DNA of 64,000 nucleotides from Aquimarina brevivitae (GTDB taxonomy: Bacteria > Bacteroidota > Bacteroidia > Flavobacteriales > Flavobacteriaceae): contig NZ_SGXE01000004.1 in NCBI RefSeq assembly GCF_004216895.1, positions 87,031 to 151,030 of the forward strand, read 5' to 3'. Positions within the stretch are counted from its first letter, which is position 1, and the number at the start of each line of letters is the position of its first letter. Below the pieces are notes generated by a model. It made no database searches and was not told where the DNA came from. It was given only the letters and a program-made list of their open reading frames with translations. Of the stretch, positions 42,942 through 52,082 are shown piece after piece. The position numbers and the translations under genes were made by a program.

Positions 42942-43913
42942 TTATACTTTTTGAAACAGATAATTCTGATAAGCCTTTTCCACATCTGAAAATTGATTTA
43001 TGATCTTCAGCCCTGATTCTTTTGCTAACCATTTAACCGTATGATCATCATATTTTTGCGAAATTTCGGTATGTATAGTTTCCCATTTTTCAAAGCAAAC
43101 TTCTAATCCAAGTGCATTGATGTCTACACTTTGCTTTTCCTTACTTACTAAATAACTCTTAGCCGTACCACTTTCGGGATCATAAGTTTCCCAATGTAAA
43201 AAATTGTTTACATTGAAATTTGCGTCAAATTCCGTGTTGATCCGTACTAATATGTTTTTATTAAACGCTGCTGTAACGCCTTGTGAGTCATTATAGGCAT
43301 TTAGAATCGTCTGAGGATTCTTTTTTTGATCAAATCCCATAAACAACAAATCCTCATTACCCATCACACCGCATAATTTCTGCAGAAATTTAATGGCTCT
43401 TGGATGCAATAGGTTGCCAATATTGGAGCCTAAGACCATTATTATCTTTTTATCATATTCGGTATACTTTAAACGGTCTAGAACTTCAAAATATTCACCG
43501 ACTAAACCCTGTACCTTAAGGCTAGGCATTTCTTGCTGAAGATTTTGCTTCAAATTTTCTACCGCATTGCTACTGATATCGATAGGGTTATATGTAAAAT
43601 TGTACGCATTAGAAAGTAATTCCTTCAAAAGCACCTTTGTTTTCTTACCATCACCTGCACCGAGCTCGATAAGATGAAAACCTTGTTTTTCCTGATCGAA
43701 GTTTTGGACAATTTCGCTCTTTTTGGTATTTAATATCTCAAACTCTTTACGGGTCAAATAATACTCAGGTAATTCCATGATATTTTGAAATAACTTATCG
43801 CCTTTTTGATCATAGATAAATTTTGAAGATAAATATTTCGGAAAGGCTGTTAATCCTTCATACACTTCTTTTTCAAAAGCGGAAATTTTTGTTTTTTGAT
43901 CTTTACAATCCAT
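42942..43913 (-). CDS. egtD: L-histidine N(alpha)-methyltransferase
   Basis: SAM-dependent enzyme (323 residues) that trimethylates histidine to hercynine, the first step of ergothioneine synthesis. Family features: YDQKGDKLFQNIMELPEYYLTRKEFEIL near residue 35, the SAM motif LIELGAGDGKKTKVLL near residue 78, and MVLGSNIGNL near 155. Its start overlaps the egtB stop by one base. It ties SAM made by MetK in this region to antioxidant synthesis. Confidence 0.92.
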   Translation of the reverse strand: MDCKDQKTKISAFEKEVYEGLTAFPKYLSSKFIYDQKGDKLFQNIMELPEYYLTRKEFEILNTKKSEIVQNFDQEKQGFHLIELGAGDGKKTKVLLKELLSNAYNFTYNPIDISSNAVENLKQNLQQEMPSLKVQGLVGEYFEVLDRLKYTEYDKKIIMVLGSNIGNLLHPRAIKFLQKLCGVMGNEDLLFMGFDQKKNPQTILNAYNDSQGVTAAFNKNILVRINTEFDANFNVNNFLHWETYDPESGTAKSYLVSKEKQSVDINALGLEVCFEKWETIHTEISQKYDDHTVKWLAKESGLKIINQFSDVEKAYQNYLFQKV

Positions 43914-45097
43914 TATATTTTGTGTGATTGATTATCTTTTACAACCCTAAACCCGGTGAATTGCCATCTTAGGTGCGGATGAAAAAAGTTTCTGTATGTG
44001 TATCGTGTATGGTTTTTTGAAGTCGCTATTGAGCCACCACGAAGCACTTTTTGATTGACCATAAATTTACCATTATACTCTCCGAGTGCTCCTGGTGCTT
44101 TGCTATATCCCGGATAAGGTAGGTAAGCACTCTCCGTCCACTCCCATCGATGGCCCCAGTCGAAATACTTTTGTGCTACTTCCCATTCAAACTCGGTTGG
44201 TAATCGACAATCAGCCCATTGTGCATAAGCAAAGGCTTCGTAATAGGAAATATGTGTAACCGGCGCATCAAGGTTGAGCGGTTGCATACCGCTTAGCGTA
44301 TATTGCTGATAGCTTTCATCGATTTGATGCCAATACAGAGGGCTTTCGATGTTATTATTTTGAATCCAATCCCAACCTTCTGCGTGCCACAATAAGCTAT
44401 CCCTATAACCCCCAGCATCAATAAAGGCTAAAAAATCTTTATTCGTAACCAGTTGATCTGCGATTTTAAATTGATGCAGATAAACCTTATGTACCCCTAA
44501 TTCATTATCGTAGCAAAAATCGGTTGAAGTATGACCAATTTGATAAACCCCTTCATCAATGGTTATAAAATTTGTTTTAGGCTTAAGGCTCTTCGAATGT
44601 TCATTAAAAGTTTCGTGGTAGGCAGGCAGCAGTGGATTATGCCCTAAAATATACTTTATATCTGTTAAGAGTAATTCTTGATGTTGTTTCTCATGATGTA
44701 TACCAATTTCAACCAAATCCAGTACATTATCGTTTTCATTATCTTCCAGAAACCTATGTAAGGCATTGGTTACATAATTTCGATACTCATACACTTGCTT
44801 TACCGTTGGTCTAGATAGATTGCCACGATCCGTGCGCACCACTCGCTTACCAACACTTTCGTAATAACTATTGAAAACAAATGCAAAATCAGGATGGAAG
44901 CGCTTATATCCCTGTACATATTTTGCTAAAATAAACTCTTCAAAAAACCAGGTAGTATGTCCTAAATGCCATTTGGGTGGCGAAACATCTACAATAGGTT
45001 GCACTACATAATCCTCAGTATGCAAAGGAGTACATATTTCTTCTGAAGCTTTTCTGGTTTCTAAAAAGGAAGGGATAATACTAGTCGTAACAATCAT
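43913..45097 (-). CDS. egtB: Ergothioneine biosynthesis sulfoxide synthase
   Basis: Non-heme iron enzyme (394 residues) that joins a thiol (cysteine or gamma-glutamylcysteine) to hercynine with oxygen. An N-terminal DinB-like domain supplies the iron histidines in KWHLGHTTWFFEEF (about residue 42) and IGIHHEKQHQELL (about 133); a C-terminal FGE-sulfatase-like domain runs from about 180 (ending FRNFFHPHLRWQFTGFRV). No EgtC glutamine amidotransferase is nearby, which favours direct use of cysteine. A strong terminator hairpin lies directly upstream of the ATG. Confidence 0.9.
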   Translation of the reverse strand: MIVTTSIIPSFLETRKASEEICTPLHTEDYVVQPIVDVSPPKWHLGHTTWFFEEFILAKYVQGYKRFHPDFAFVFNSYYESVGKRVVRTDRGNLSRPTVKQVYEYRNYVTNALHRFLEDNENDNVLDLVEIGIHHEKQHQELLLTDIKYILGHNPLLPAYHETFNEHSKSLKPKTNFITIDEGVYQIGHTSTDFCYDNELGVHKVYLHQFKIADQLVTNKDFLAFIDAGGYRDSLLWHAEGWDWIQNNNIESPLYWHQIDESYQQYTLSGMQPLNLDAPVTHISYYEAFAYAQWADCRLPTEFEWEVAQKYFDWGHRWEWTESAYLPYPGYSKAPGALGEYNGKFMVNQKVLRGGSIATSKNHTRYTYRNFFHPHLRWQFTGFRVVKDNQSHKI

Positions 45098-45130
45098 AAA
45101 AAAAGTGTAGTGCTAAATATGCACTACACT
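45097..45130 (-). terminator. Terminator hairpin abutting the egtB start codon
   Basis: Perfect 10-bp stem AGTGTAGTGC / GCACTACACT with 7-nt loop and, on the minus strand, a run of Ts (45098-45104) ending at the egtB ATG (45095-45097). It should end the TonB-like transcript, 69 nt after its stop codon. Confidence 0.8.
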
Positions 45131-45198
45131 CAAATTTAGTAATTTTTATCTTTTGGAATTCTTAAACCAAGTTAACTCCTTGTTAAAAATCTATCATT

Positions 45199-45627
45199 TT
45201 ACTGGGGTTTTACAAAGGTAATGGGAACTTCATAGGCCACAGAAATTGGTTTCTCACCCCATTTCGCGGGCTCCATTTTCGGGATAGCTCGTATAAGGCG
45301 TATCGCCTCTCTTTGTAAATAGCGATGTCCGCCTTGCACCTCTAAAATTTCAACTTTACCTTTTTTATCAATTATAAATTCTACGGTAACGGTTCCACTC
45401 AAACCTTCACTAACAGCATTTTCTGGGTATTGAAAGTTACGAATAATATGATCCCTTAAGTTTTGGTCAAAACATTTAATAGGCGATAGTCTTGAACGGT
45501 CACATCTAGGCCATAATGGTGTAATCCCTTTATCGTTAGCATTCTCTTGAGATAGAATCACTCCCTGTGCTTGTAATGCTGAGGAACAAAACATCATAAC
45601 GGTTAATAAAAGTAGTAGTCTTTTCAT
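45199..45627 (-). CDS. Energy transducer TonB-like C-terminal domain protein
   Basis: 142 residues. Signal sequence MKRLLLLLTVMMFCSSALQA, cleaved before QGV, then the TonB C-terminal fold: FQYPENAVSEGLSGTVTVEF, IDKKGKVEILEVQGG and FVKPQ at the end. Two cysteines lie in CDRSRLSPIKCFDQ. It lacks the transmembrane anchor and proline-rich linker of a true TonB, so it is a periplasmic TonB-box-binding domain of unknown duty, as often seen in Bacteroidota. It lies 25 nt after thyA. Confidence 0.85.
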   Translation of the reverse strand: MKRLLLLLTVMMFCSSALQAQGVILSQENANDKGITPLWPRCDRSRLSPIKCFDQNLRDHIIRNFQYPENAVSEGLSGTVTVEFIIDKKGKVEILEVQGGHRYLQREAIRLIRAIPKMEPAKWGEKPISVAYEVPITFVKPQ

Positions 45628-45652
45628 AATAAAAATCTTTAATAGTTTGGGG

Positions 45653-46477
45653 TCAGACAGCTACCACACCTTTAATATGAGGATGAGGATTATAGTCTTC
45701 TAATCTAAAGTCATCAAAAACGAAGCCAAAAATATCTTTGACCTCAGGGTTAAGAATCATTTTAGGTAATTTTCTAGGTTCTCTACTTAGTTGAAGCTCA
45801 AGTTGCTCGATGTGGTTATTGTAAATATGAGCATCGCCAAACGTATGTATAAACTCCCCTGGTTGATACCCGCATACCTGTGCTACCATTAAAGTAAACA
45901 ACGCATATGAGGCAATATTAAAAGGAACTCCTAAAAAGATATCTGCACTTCGTTGATATAATTGACAAGATAGTTTACCGTCCGCTACGTAAAACTGAAA
46001 GAAAGCGTGACAAGGAGGTAGCGCTGCTTTTCCATTGGCTACATTTTCAGCAAATGATTTTGAAGTATCTGGAAGAACACTTGGATTCCAAGCTGACACT
46101 AGCATTCTCCTACTATCAGGATTAGTTTTTAAGGTGTGGATCAGTTCTTTAATTTGATCAATTTCGTCACCATTCCAATTCCTCCATTGGTGTCCATACA
46201 CAGGTCCCAAATTCCCTTCTTCATCTGCCCATTCGTTCCAAATTCTTACTCCATTATCCTGCAGATAACTTATATTGGTATCTCCTTTTAGAAACCACAG
46301 TAATTCGTGAACTATAGATTTAAGGTGTAATTTTTTGGTGGTGACCATCGGAAAGCCTTCCGCTAAATCAAAACGCATTTGATAGCCAAACACGCTTTTT
46401 GTCCCGGTTCCGGTTCGGTCTTCTTTTGCCGTTCCATGGGCTAACACATGGCGCACAAGATCATGATACTGCTTCAT
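45653..46477 (-). CDS. thyA: Thymidylate synthase
   Basis: Makes dTMP from dUMP with methylene-tetrahydrofolate. Opens [21 protein letters not shown] with the DRTGTGTKS phosphate loop; the catalytic cysteine is in [13 protein letters not shown] near residue 156, with [20 protein letters not shown] downstream. Length 274 is typical of ThyA. Its product dihydrofolate is the substrate of the DHFR fusion on the same strand. A -10-type box TATATTTG lies at 46528-46535 (minus). Confidence 0.97.
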   Translation of the reverse strand: MKQYHDLVRHVLAHGTAKEDRTGTGTKSVFGYQMRFDLAEGFPMVTTKKLHLKSIVHELLWFLKGDTNISYLQDNGVRIWNEWADEEGNLGPVYGHQWRNWNGDEIDQIKELIHTLKTNPDSRRMLVSAWNPSVLPDTSKSFAENVANGKAALPPCHAFFQFYVADGKLSCQLYQRSADIFLGVPFNIASYALFTLMVAQVCGYQPGEFIHTFGDAHIYNNHIEQLELQLSREPRKLPKMILNPEVKDIFGFVFDDFRLEDYNPHPHIKGVVAV

Positions 46478-46527
46478 AACTCAATAACAAATAAATGGTA
46501 ATAATTGTTAAAACAACATTAATAAAC

Positions 46528-46535
46528 CAAATATA
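46528..46535 (-). promoter_or_regulatory. -10 box of thyA
   Basis: Minus-strand TATATTTG, an exact TAnnTTTG match, 50 nt upstream of the thyA ATG. No clear -33 TTG at the usual distance. Confidence 0.45.
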
Positions 46536-46622
46536 CAAAAAATAGAAGACGAGCGTTCAGATATTTAATTACACAGAAGATAGTTGTAAAAAGTTTTTAA
46601 CAACGAGCCAATTTAGCCACAA

Positions 46623-48329
46623 TCACCCGATAATCATCCCTGCAATGGTAGCAGAAAGTAAGGATGCAATAGTACCGCCAATAAGGGCTTTCATTCCAAA
46701 CTCAGATAAGGTTTTTCGTTGACCAGGGGCTAAAGAGCCAATACCCCCTATTTGAATTCCTATAGAAGCAAAATTAGCAAAACCACATAGCATGTAAGTT
46801 GCCATAATTATCGATTTATTGTAAGTTAGGTGTAAAGGATTGGCTGGATTTTTAAGGTCTGCCAATTGAATATACCCTACAAATTCACTTGCTGCTAATT
46901 TAATACCTAGCAACTGCCCCATTAGCATCACATCTTCTTTGGCCACCCCTATTAACCACATTAATGGGGCAAAAATGGTACCTAATATCGATTCTAATGA
47001 AAATTTGCTATAGGGTGTATTTTCTGCAATGAATGTATTGAAGGTAGTCACCTCGCCTACCCAACCCAGTATTCCATTGAGCATAGCAATCAAGGCAACA
47101 AAAACCAATAACATCGCTCCAACATTGGCCGCTAATTTTAAACCTTCTGTGGTTCCATTAGAAATAGCATCTAAAACATTAGAGCCTATTTTATCTTGCG
47201 TTACTTCAATAGTAGCATCAATTTTTTCGGTTTGAGGATATAAAATTTTAGAAATCACTATTGCTCCTGGAGCAGCCATCACAGAAGCTGCTAATAAGTG
47301 CCGAGCAAACTCTAAGCGCAACTGTTCATCATTTCCTCCTAAAAACCCTATGTAAGCTGCTAACACACCTCCTGCTACAGTTGCCATACCACCAACCATT
47401 ACCAAAAGAATTTCAGAGCGAGTCATCCTCTCTAGGTAAGCTTTGATCATTAAAGGAGCTTCTGTTTGTCCTAAGAATATATTACCGGCCACACTTAAAC
47501 TTTCTGCACCCGAAATTCCCATAAGTTTAGTTAAAACCCAAGCCATTCCTTTAACAACCACTTGAATAATTCCAAAATAAAAAAGAATAGACGTCAAAGC
47601 CGAAAAGAAAATAATGGTCGGTAGCACTTGGAACAAAAAGATAAAACCGTAGCTATCCACATCCATCATACCACCTAACAAAAACTCACTCCCTGCTTGT
47701 GTGTATAACAAAATCTCATTAAAAACCTCTCCAACAAAATTAAAAATAGACTGAATAAAAGGAATTTTCAAAACCCCAAAAGCCAAAAGCAATTGACCCA
47801 ATAGACCAATACCAACAGTTTTCCAATTGATAGCTTTTCGTTTAGCACTAAACAAATAGGCTATAGCTAGTAAGACCAGCATCCCTAAAACACCACGCCA
47901 CAGACTATTAAAAGAAAAGCCCTGACTAGGTATAATTTCCTTTCCTGTAAGAACGGCTTGGTTGGTTGCAGATTCCTGAAAAGATTCCGGTATAAAATCA
48001 TAGCTAACCCCTCCTTTAGACACTACTAAAAGGGAATCATTAAATGTAGTTATCCGATATCGAATAATAGAGTCCTCATTAGTTTCACTAAAAAGCAATA
48101 AACTATTATTTTGCTTAATGTAATCTCCCTTTAATTTATTCTTAGCATTTTGAAGAGAATACTGAAAAGAATTTTCTTTAAACTCAAAAAAATCTTTTTG
48201 GTAAGCGAAGTTTTCCAGTAGTGAGTCTCCTTTTACCTGATTAAGCACCCATTTTTGTTCAAAAACCTGAGCTCCAATATTTTGAAAAAAGAACACAAGG
48301 GTTATAAGGGTAAATAAACCTTTCTTCAT
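46623..48329 (-). CDS. Concentrative nucleoside transporter with extra N-terminal domain
   Basis: 568 residues. The transporter core (about 145-568) is a CNT/NupC-type Na+ or H+ symporter with many helices and the family motifs GQTEAPLMIKAYLERMT (about 292) and CGFANFASIGIQIGG near the end. The first 140 residues start with a signal peptide ending NIGA and continue as a strand-rich domain (WVLNQVKGDSLLENFAYQKD) of lipocalin-like appearance, predicted to lie in the periplasm. This makes it much longer than E. coli NupC (400). Likely feeds the salvage enzymes (deoxynucleoside kinase at 21184, thyA). Confidence 0.88.
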   Translation of the reverse strand: MKKGLFTLITLVFFFQNIGAQVFEQKWVLNQVKGDSLLENFAYQKDFFEFKENSFQYSLQNAKNKLKGDYIKQNNSLLLFSETNEDSIIRYRITTFNDSLLVVSKGGVSYDFIPESFQESATNQAVLTGKEIIPSQGFSFNSLWRGVLGMLVLLAIAYLFSAKRKAINWKTVGIGLLGQLLLAFGVLKIPFIQSIFNFVGEVFNEILLYTQAGSEFLLGGMMDVDSYGFIFLFQVLPTIIFFSALTSILFYFGIIQVVVKGMAWVLTKLMGISGAESLSVAGNIFLGQTEAPLMIKAYLERMTRSEILLVMVGGMATVAGGVLAAYIGFLGGNDEQLRLEFARHLLAASVMAAPGAIVISKILYPQTEKIDATIEVTQDKIGSNVLDAISNGTTEGLKLAANVGAMLLVFVALIAMLNGILGWVGEVTTFNTFIAENTPYSKFSLESILGTIFAPLMWLIGVAKEDVMLMGQLLGIKLAASEFVGYIQLADLKNPANPLHLTYNKSIIMATYMLCGFANFASIGIQIGGIGSLAPGQRKTLSEFGMKALIGGTIASLLSATIAGMIIG

Positions 48330-48377
48330 ACTTCAATGGTAAAAATTTAATGAAAACATTAGGAGCGATTAGGAATT

Positions 48378-48998
48378 TTAACTTCGACGCGAGATTTCGT
48401 CTCGTAAGCGAGCCGCTAACTCATAATCTTCGTTGTTTACTGCTTGGTCTAGCATTTTATTGAGCTCCTCTAGGGATAAGTCCTGATAACTGGTTTCTTT
48501 ACCTACTACCTCAGCTTCTTCATCAGATACAAGTTCGTCCATAAATAAATCCTCTTGCTCTTCATCTTCATCTTTTTTAGGATTTACTTTTAGATAAATC
48601 CCAGCTTGATCTAAAATGTTTTTGTAGGTAAAAATTGGTGCCTGAAAACGCAATGCTAAAGCAATCGCATCACTAGTCCTGGCATCTATAATCTCTTCGA
48701 TCTTATCTCGCTCGCAAATAATGCTTGAATAAAAAACGCCATCCACCAACTTATGGATAATTACTTGCTTTACTACAATATCAAAGCGGTCGGAGAAATT
48801 TTTGAAGAGGTCATGAGTAAGTGGTCTTGGTGGCTTTATTTCCTTTTCCAGCGCAATAGCGATAGATTGTGCTTCAAAAGCACCAATAACAATAGGGAGT
48901 TTTCTATCTCCATCAACTTCGCTCAAAATCAACGCATAGGCGCCGTTTTGAGTTTGACTATACGATATTCCTTTTATGTTCAGACGAACTAAACTCAT
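48378..48998 (-). CDS. Bifunctional nuclease (DUF151) with C-terminal UvrB/UvrC motif
   Basis: 206 residues. The DUF151/BFN domain (residues 1-135: LPIVIGAFEAQSIAIALE, RPLTHDLFKNF, IDARTSDAIALALRF) is known from nucleases acting on RNA and DNA. An acidic linker leads to a UvrB/UvrC-type helical hairpin (LEELNKMLDQAVNNEDYELA...), seen in repair and Clp-related proteins. Monocistronic, located downstream of the etf operon and separated by its terminator. Confidence 0.88.
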   Translation of the reverse strand: MSLVRLNIKGISYSQTQNGAYALILSEVDGDRKLPIVIGAFEAQSIAIALEKEIKPPRPLTHDLFKNFSDRFDIVVKQVIIHKLVDGVFYSSIICERDKIEEIIDARTSDAIALALRFQAPIFTYKNILDQAGIYLKVNPKKDEDEEQEDLFMDELVSDEEAEVVGKETSYQDLSLEELNKMLDQAVNNEDYELAARLRDEISRRS

Positions 48999-49010
48999 AC
49001 TTAATCAATA

Positions 49011-49056
49011 AAAAAGGCTGTTTGAACGAGCGGACTTTACTTAGGTTCAAACAGCC
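49011..49056 (-). terminator. Terminator of the etfBA operon
   Basis: Perfect 12-bp stem GGCTGTTTGAAC / GTTCAAACAGCC (49016-49056) with a 17-nt loop, followed on the minus strand by TTTTTTATTG. Confidence 0.9.
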
Positions 49057-49082
49057 CTTAATCAGGCGCAATTTATGAAAAA

Positions 49083-50051
49083 TTATGCGTTATTAGCCTT
49101 AAATTCTTTTAATTTTTCTATAAGCTGTGGCACTACTTCAAACGCGTCTCCTACGATACCGTAGTCTGCAGCTTTGAAAAATGGTGCCTCTGGGTCATTA
49201 TTGATAACCACTTTTACTTTACTAGCATTAATACCTGCTAAATGCTGGATCGCTCCAGAAACCCCAATAGCAATGTATAGATTAGAAGCTACTGGTTTAC
49301 CCGTTTGACCCACGTGTTCACTATGAGGTCTCCACCCCATATCACTTACAGGCTTAGAACAAGCTGTAGCAGCACCAAGTACCTCGGCTAAATCCTCGAT
49401 CAAATTCCAGTTATCTGGTCCTTTCAATCCTCTACCTCCAGATACTACAACCTCTGCATCCGCAATTGAAACCTTATCCGTAGCCTTATCTACTGAAGTT
49501 ACATTTACTGCAAAATCTGCATCATTCAGTGACGGAGAAAAGGCCTCAGCAGCAGCTGCTCCATCAGCTTCTTTTAAACCAAAGGCATTTTTAGACAGAC
49601 CTAAAATCTTAACATCAGTAGTCAATTCGGTGATATTAAATGCCTTATTAGTAAAAGCTGTTCTTTTTACCTTAAATGGAGCTGCACTTTCTGGTAACGC
49701 TACTACGTTTGACGCATAGCCAGCATTTAAATCAATAGCCAAAAGCGGAGCCATAAACTTACTATTGGCACTTGAGCTGATGACAATTACCTTAGCGTCC
49801 TCTTGCTCCGCAGCTTGCTTTAAAACATCTGCATAGGCTTTAGCATTAAAAGTATTTAATTTATCATCTTTTACCTCTAACACTTTATCTACTCCATATT
49901 TTCCTAATTCACTGCTGTCGCCTCCGTGGACGCTAACTGCAGTAACTGAAGTACCTAACATATTAGCTACTTCTTTAGCATAAGAAGCTACTTCAAAAGC
50001 TATTTTCTTGAATTTGCCTCCTTCACTTTCTGTATATACTAAAACTGACAT
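49083..50051 (-). CDS. etfA: Electron transfer flavoprotein alpha subunit
   Basis: 322 residues. The C-terminal FAD domain carries VVSGGRGLKGPDNWNLIEDLAEVLGAA and the signature SNLYIAIGVSGAIQHLAGI...VVINNDPEAPFFKAADYGIVGD, diagnostic of EtfA. The partner of EtfB, carrying electrons from acyl-CoA dehydrogenases to the quinone pool. It follows etfB by 67 nt. Confidence 0.96.
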   Translation of the reverse strand: MSVLVYTESEGGKFKKIAFEVASYAKEVANMLGTSVTAVSVHGGDSSELGKYGVDKVLEVKDDKLNTFNAKAYADVLKQAAEQEDAKVIVISSSANSKFMAPLLAIDLNAGYASNVVALPESAAPFKVKRTAFTNKAFNITELTTDVKILGLSKNAFGLKEADGAAAAEAFSPSLNDADFAVNVTSVDKATDKVSIADAEVVVSGGRGLKGPDNWNLIEDLAEVLGAATACSKPVSDMGWRPHSEHVGQTGKPVASNLYIAIGVSGAIQHLAGINASKVKVVINNDPEAPFFKAADYGIVGDAFEVVPQLIEKLKEFKANNA

Positions 50052-50118
50052 ATTATATTTTTTTAAACCAATAAACTGGTTGTTCTTAATTTACTTTATA
50101 CGTATTGAATAACCGTCA

Positions 50119-50865
50119 CTAAATTACCTTAGCCTCATTATGCAATAAATCTACTAACTTATCGATATTATCTGGCTCTACTAGAGTAACCTCACCTTTT
50201 GGCGCTGGTTTTTCAAATTTTACTGCTGTGGTATATTGATCTCCTTCAGCTGGCTCTACAACCGTTAGTGGCTTTTTTCTTGCCATCATAATACCTCTCA
50301 TATTTGGGATACGTAGATCGCTTTCTTCAACCAAACCTTTTTGACCCCCTATTACTAAAGGTAACTTAGCGGTAGAAGTTTCTTTACCACCGTCAATTTC
50401 TCGAATTGCAGTAGCAGTGTCTCCTTCTATTTCCAGGCTGATACAAGTATTGATGAAATTTGCATCTAATAATCCTGCTAACATACCTGGTACCATCCCA
50501 CCATTATAGTCAATTGACTCTCTTCCTCCGATGATTAAATCATAACCACCATCTTGCGCTACCTTTGCCAACTGCTTAGCAACAAAAAATCCATCGGTTG
50601 CTTCTGCATTAACACGGATCGCGTTATCTGCACCGATAGCTAAAGCTTTTCGTAAGGTTGGCTCGGTTTCCGGACCTCCTACATTAACTACATCTACCGT
50701 AGCTCCTTGTTTTTCTTTAAACCACATAGCTCTGGTTAACCCAAACTCATCATTTGGATTTATTACAAATTGAACACCATTAGTGTCGAATTTTGTATCA
50801 CCATCTGTAAAATTGATCTTAGACGTGGTGTCTGGCACATGGCTAATACATACTAATATCTTCAT
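50119..50865 (-). CDS. etfB: Electron transfer flavoprotein beta subunit
   Basis: 248 residues beginning MKILVCISHVPDTTSKINFTDG with the AMP-binding Rossmann-like fold; NPNDEFGLTRAMWFKE, GGRESIDYNGGMVPGMLAGLL and IPNMRGIMMARKKPL are family landmarks. First gene of etfBA; upstream TACTTTCG (50903-50910, minus) resembles a -10 box. Divergent from pdhB. Confidence 0.96.
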   Translation of the reverse strand: MKILVCISHVPDTTSKINFTDGDTKFDTNGVQFVINPNDEFGLTRAMWFKEKQGATVDVVNVGGPETEPTLRKALAIGADNAIRVNAEATDGFFVAKQLAKVAQDGGYDLIIGGRESIDYNGGMVPGMLAGLLDANFINTCISLEIEGDTATAIREIDGGKETSTAKLPLVIGGQKGLVEESDLRIPNMRGIMMARKKPLTVVEPAEGDQYTTAVKFEKPAPKGEVTLVEPDNIDKLVDLLHNEAKVI

Positions 50866-50986
50866 TTTCTATAGGTATTTTTTGAGAATTTAATAACAAT
50901 CGCGAAAGTACAAATAAAATATCATATTTACTATGCATGCATAATAAATTTTACTTCAAGTCGTATAACTAAAACTTATTAATTGC

Positions 50987-50994
50987 TACTTTTG
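50987..50994 (+). promoter_or_regulatory. -10 box of pdhB
   Basis: TACTTTTG, an exact TAnnTTTG match, 30 nt upstream of the ATG. A weak 6-bp hairpin (GCTACT...AGTAGC, 50986-51007) overlaps it. Confidence 0.55.
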
Positions 50995-51024
50995 CTTTTT
51001 TAGTAGCAAAATTAATACTTAATT

Positions 51025-52002
51025 ATGAAAACGATACAATTCAGAGAAGCTATTTGTGAGGCAATGAGCGAAGAGATGCGCAGAGACGAATCTGTTTATT
51101 TAATGGGAGAGGAAGTTGCTGAATACAATGGCGCTTATAAAGCCAGCAAAGGTATGCTTGATGAATTTGGGCCTGATCGAGTAATCGATACCCCAATCTC
51201 TGAATTAGGATTCGCCGGAATTGGTGTAGGTAGTGCGATGAACGGCAACAGACCAATTATTGAGTTTATGACCTTCAACTTCTCATTAGTTGGTATTGAT
51301 CAAATCATCAACAACGCTGCTAAAATGCGACAAATGAGCGGTGGGCAATTCAATATTCCTATTGTATTCAGAGGCCCTACTGCTTCTGCAGGTCAATTAG
51401 GTGCTACACATTCTCAAGCCTTTGAAAATTGGTTTGCGAACACTCCTGGACTTAAAGTTGTTGTTCCCTCCAACCCGAAGGATGCCAAAGGACTATTAAA
51501 ATCAGCTATCAGGGATAATGACCCTGTTATTTTTATGGAAAGTGAGCAAATGTATGGGGACAAAGGAGAAGTACCCGAAGGTGAATACACCATACCACTA
51601 GGAGTGGCGGAAATAAAAAGAGAAGGATCAGATGTAACTATAGTATCTTTTGGTAAAATTATAAAAGAAGCCTATAAAGCGGCTGAGGCGCTAGAAAAAG
51701 AAAATATTTCTTGCGAAATTATTGACTTAAGAACGGTAAGACCTTTAGATCTGGATGCTATTTTCAAGTCTGTTAAAAAAACGAATCGCTTGGTTATATT
51801 AGAAGAAGCCTGGCCATTAGCCAATATTTCATCCGAAATTACATACCAAGTTCAGTCTAATGTTTTTGATTTTTTAGATGCTCCCATAGTTAAAATTAAT
51901 ACTGCAGATACTCCTACTCCTTATTCTCCAGAATTATTACAAGAGTGGTTACCCAACAGTGAGGATGTCGTAAAAGCTGTTAAAAAAGTATTGTACAAAT
52001 AA
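51025..52002 (+). CDS. pdhB: Pyruvate dehydrogenase E1 component, beta subunit
   Basis: 325 residues, transketolase-like pyrimidine-binding domain. MKTIQFREAICEAMSEEMRRD, YLMGEEVAEYNGAYKASKGML, DTPISELGFAGIGVGSAM and FRGPTASAGQLGATHSQ are typical of PdhB in Bacteroidota. The alpha subunit and E2 are not adjacent, which is common in this group where pdhA-pdhC form a separate locus. A branched-chain keto-acid dehydrogenase beta subunit is the main alternative. Confidence 0.92.
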   Translation: MKTIQFREAICEAMSEEMRRDESVYLMGEEVAEYNGAYKASKGMLDEFGPDRVIDTPISELGFAGIGVGSAMNGNRPIIEFMTFNFSLVGIDQIINNAAKMRQMSGGQFNIPIVFRGPTASAGQLGATHSQAFENWFANTPGLKVVVPSNPKDAKGLLKSAIRDNDPVIFMESEQMYGDKGEVPEGEYTIPLGVAEIKREGSDVTIVSFGKIIKEAYKAAEALEKENISCEIIDLRTVRPLDLDAIFKSVKKTNRLVILEEAWPLANISSEITYQVQSNVFDFLDAPIVKINTADTPTPYSPELLQEWLPNSEDVVKAVKKVLYK

Positions 52003-52082
52003 AATAAACCGTTATTAAATTGGTTAAAGCATTTAACACGTGATACTTCTTTCACCAAAAAAAGCTATTATCGCGAATTGAA

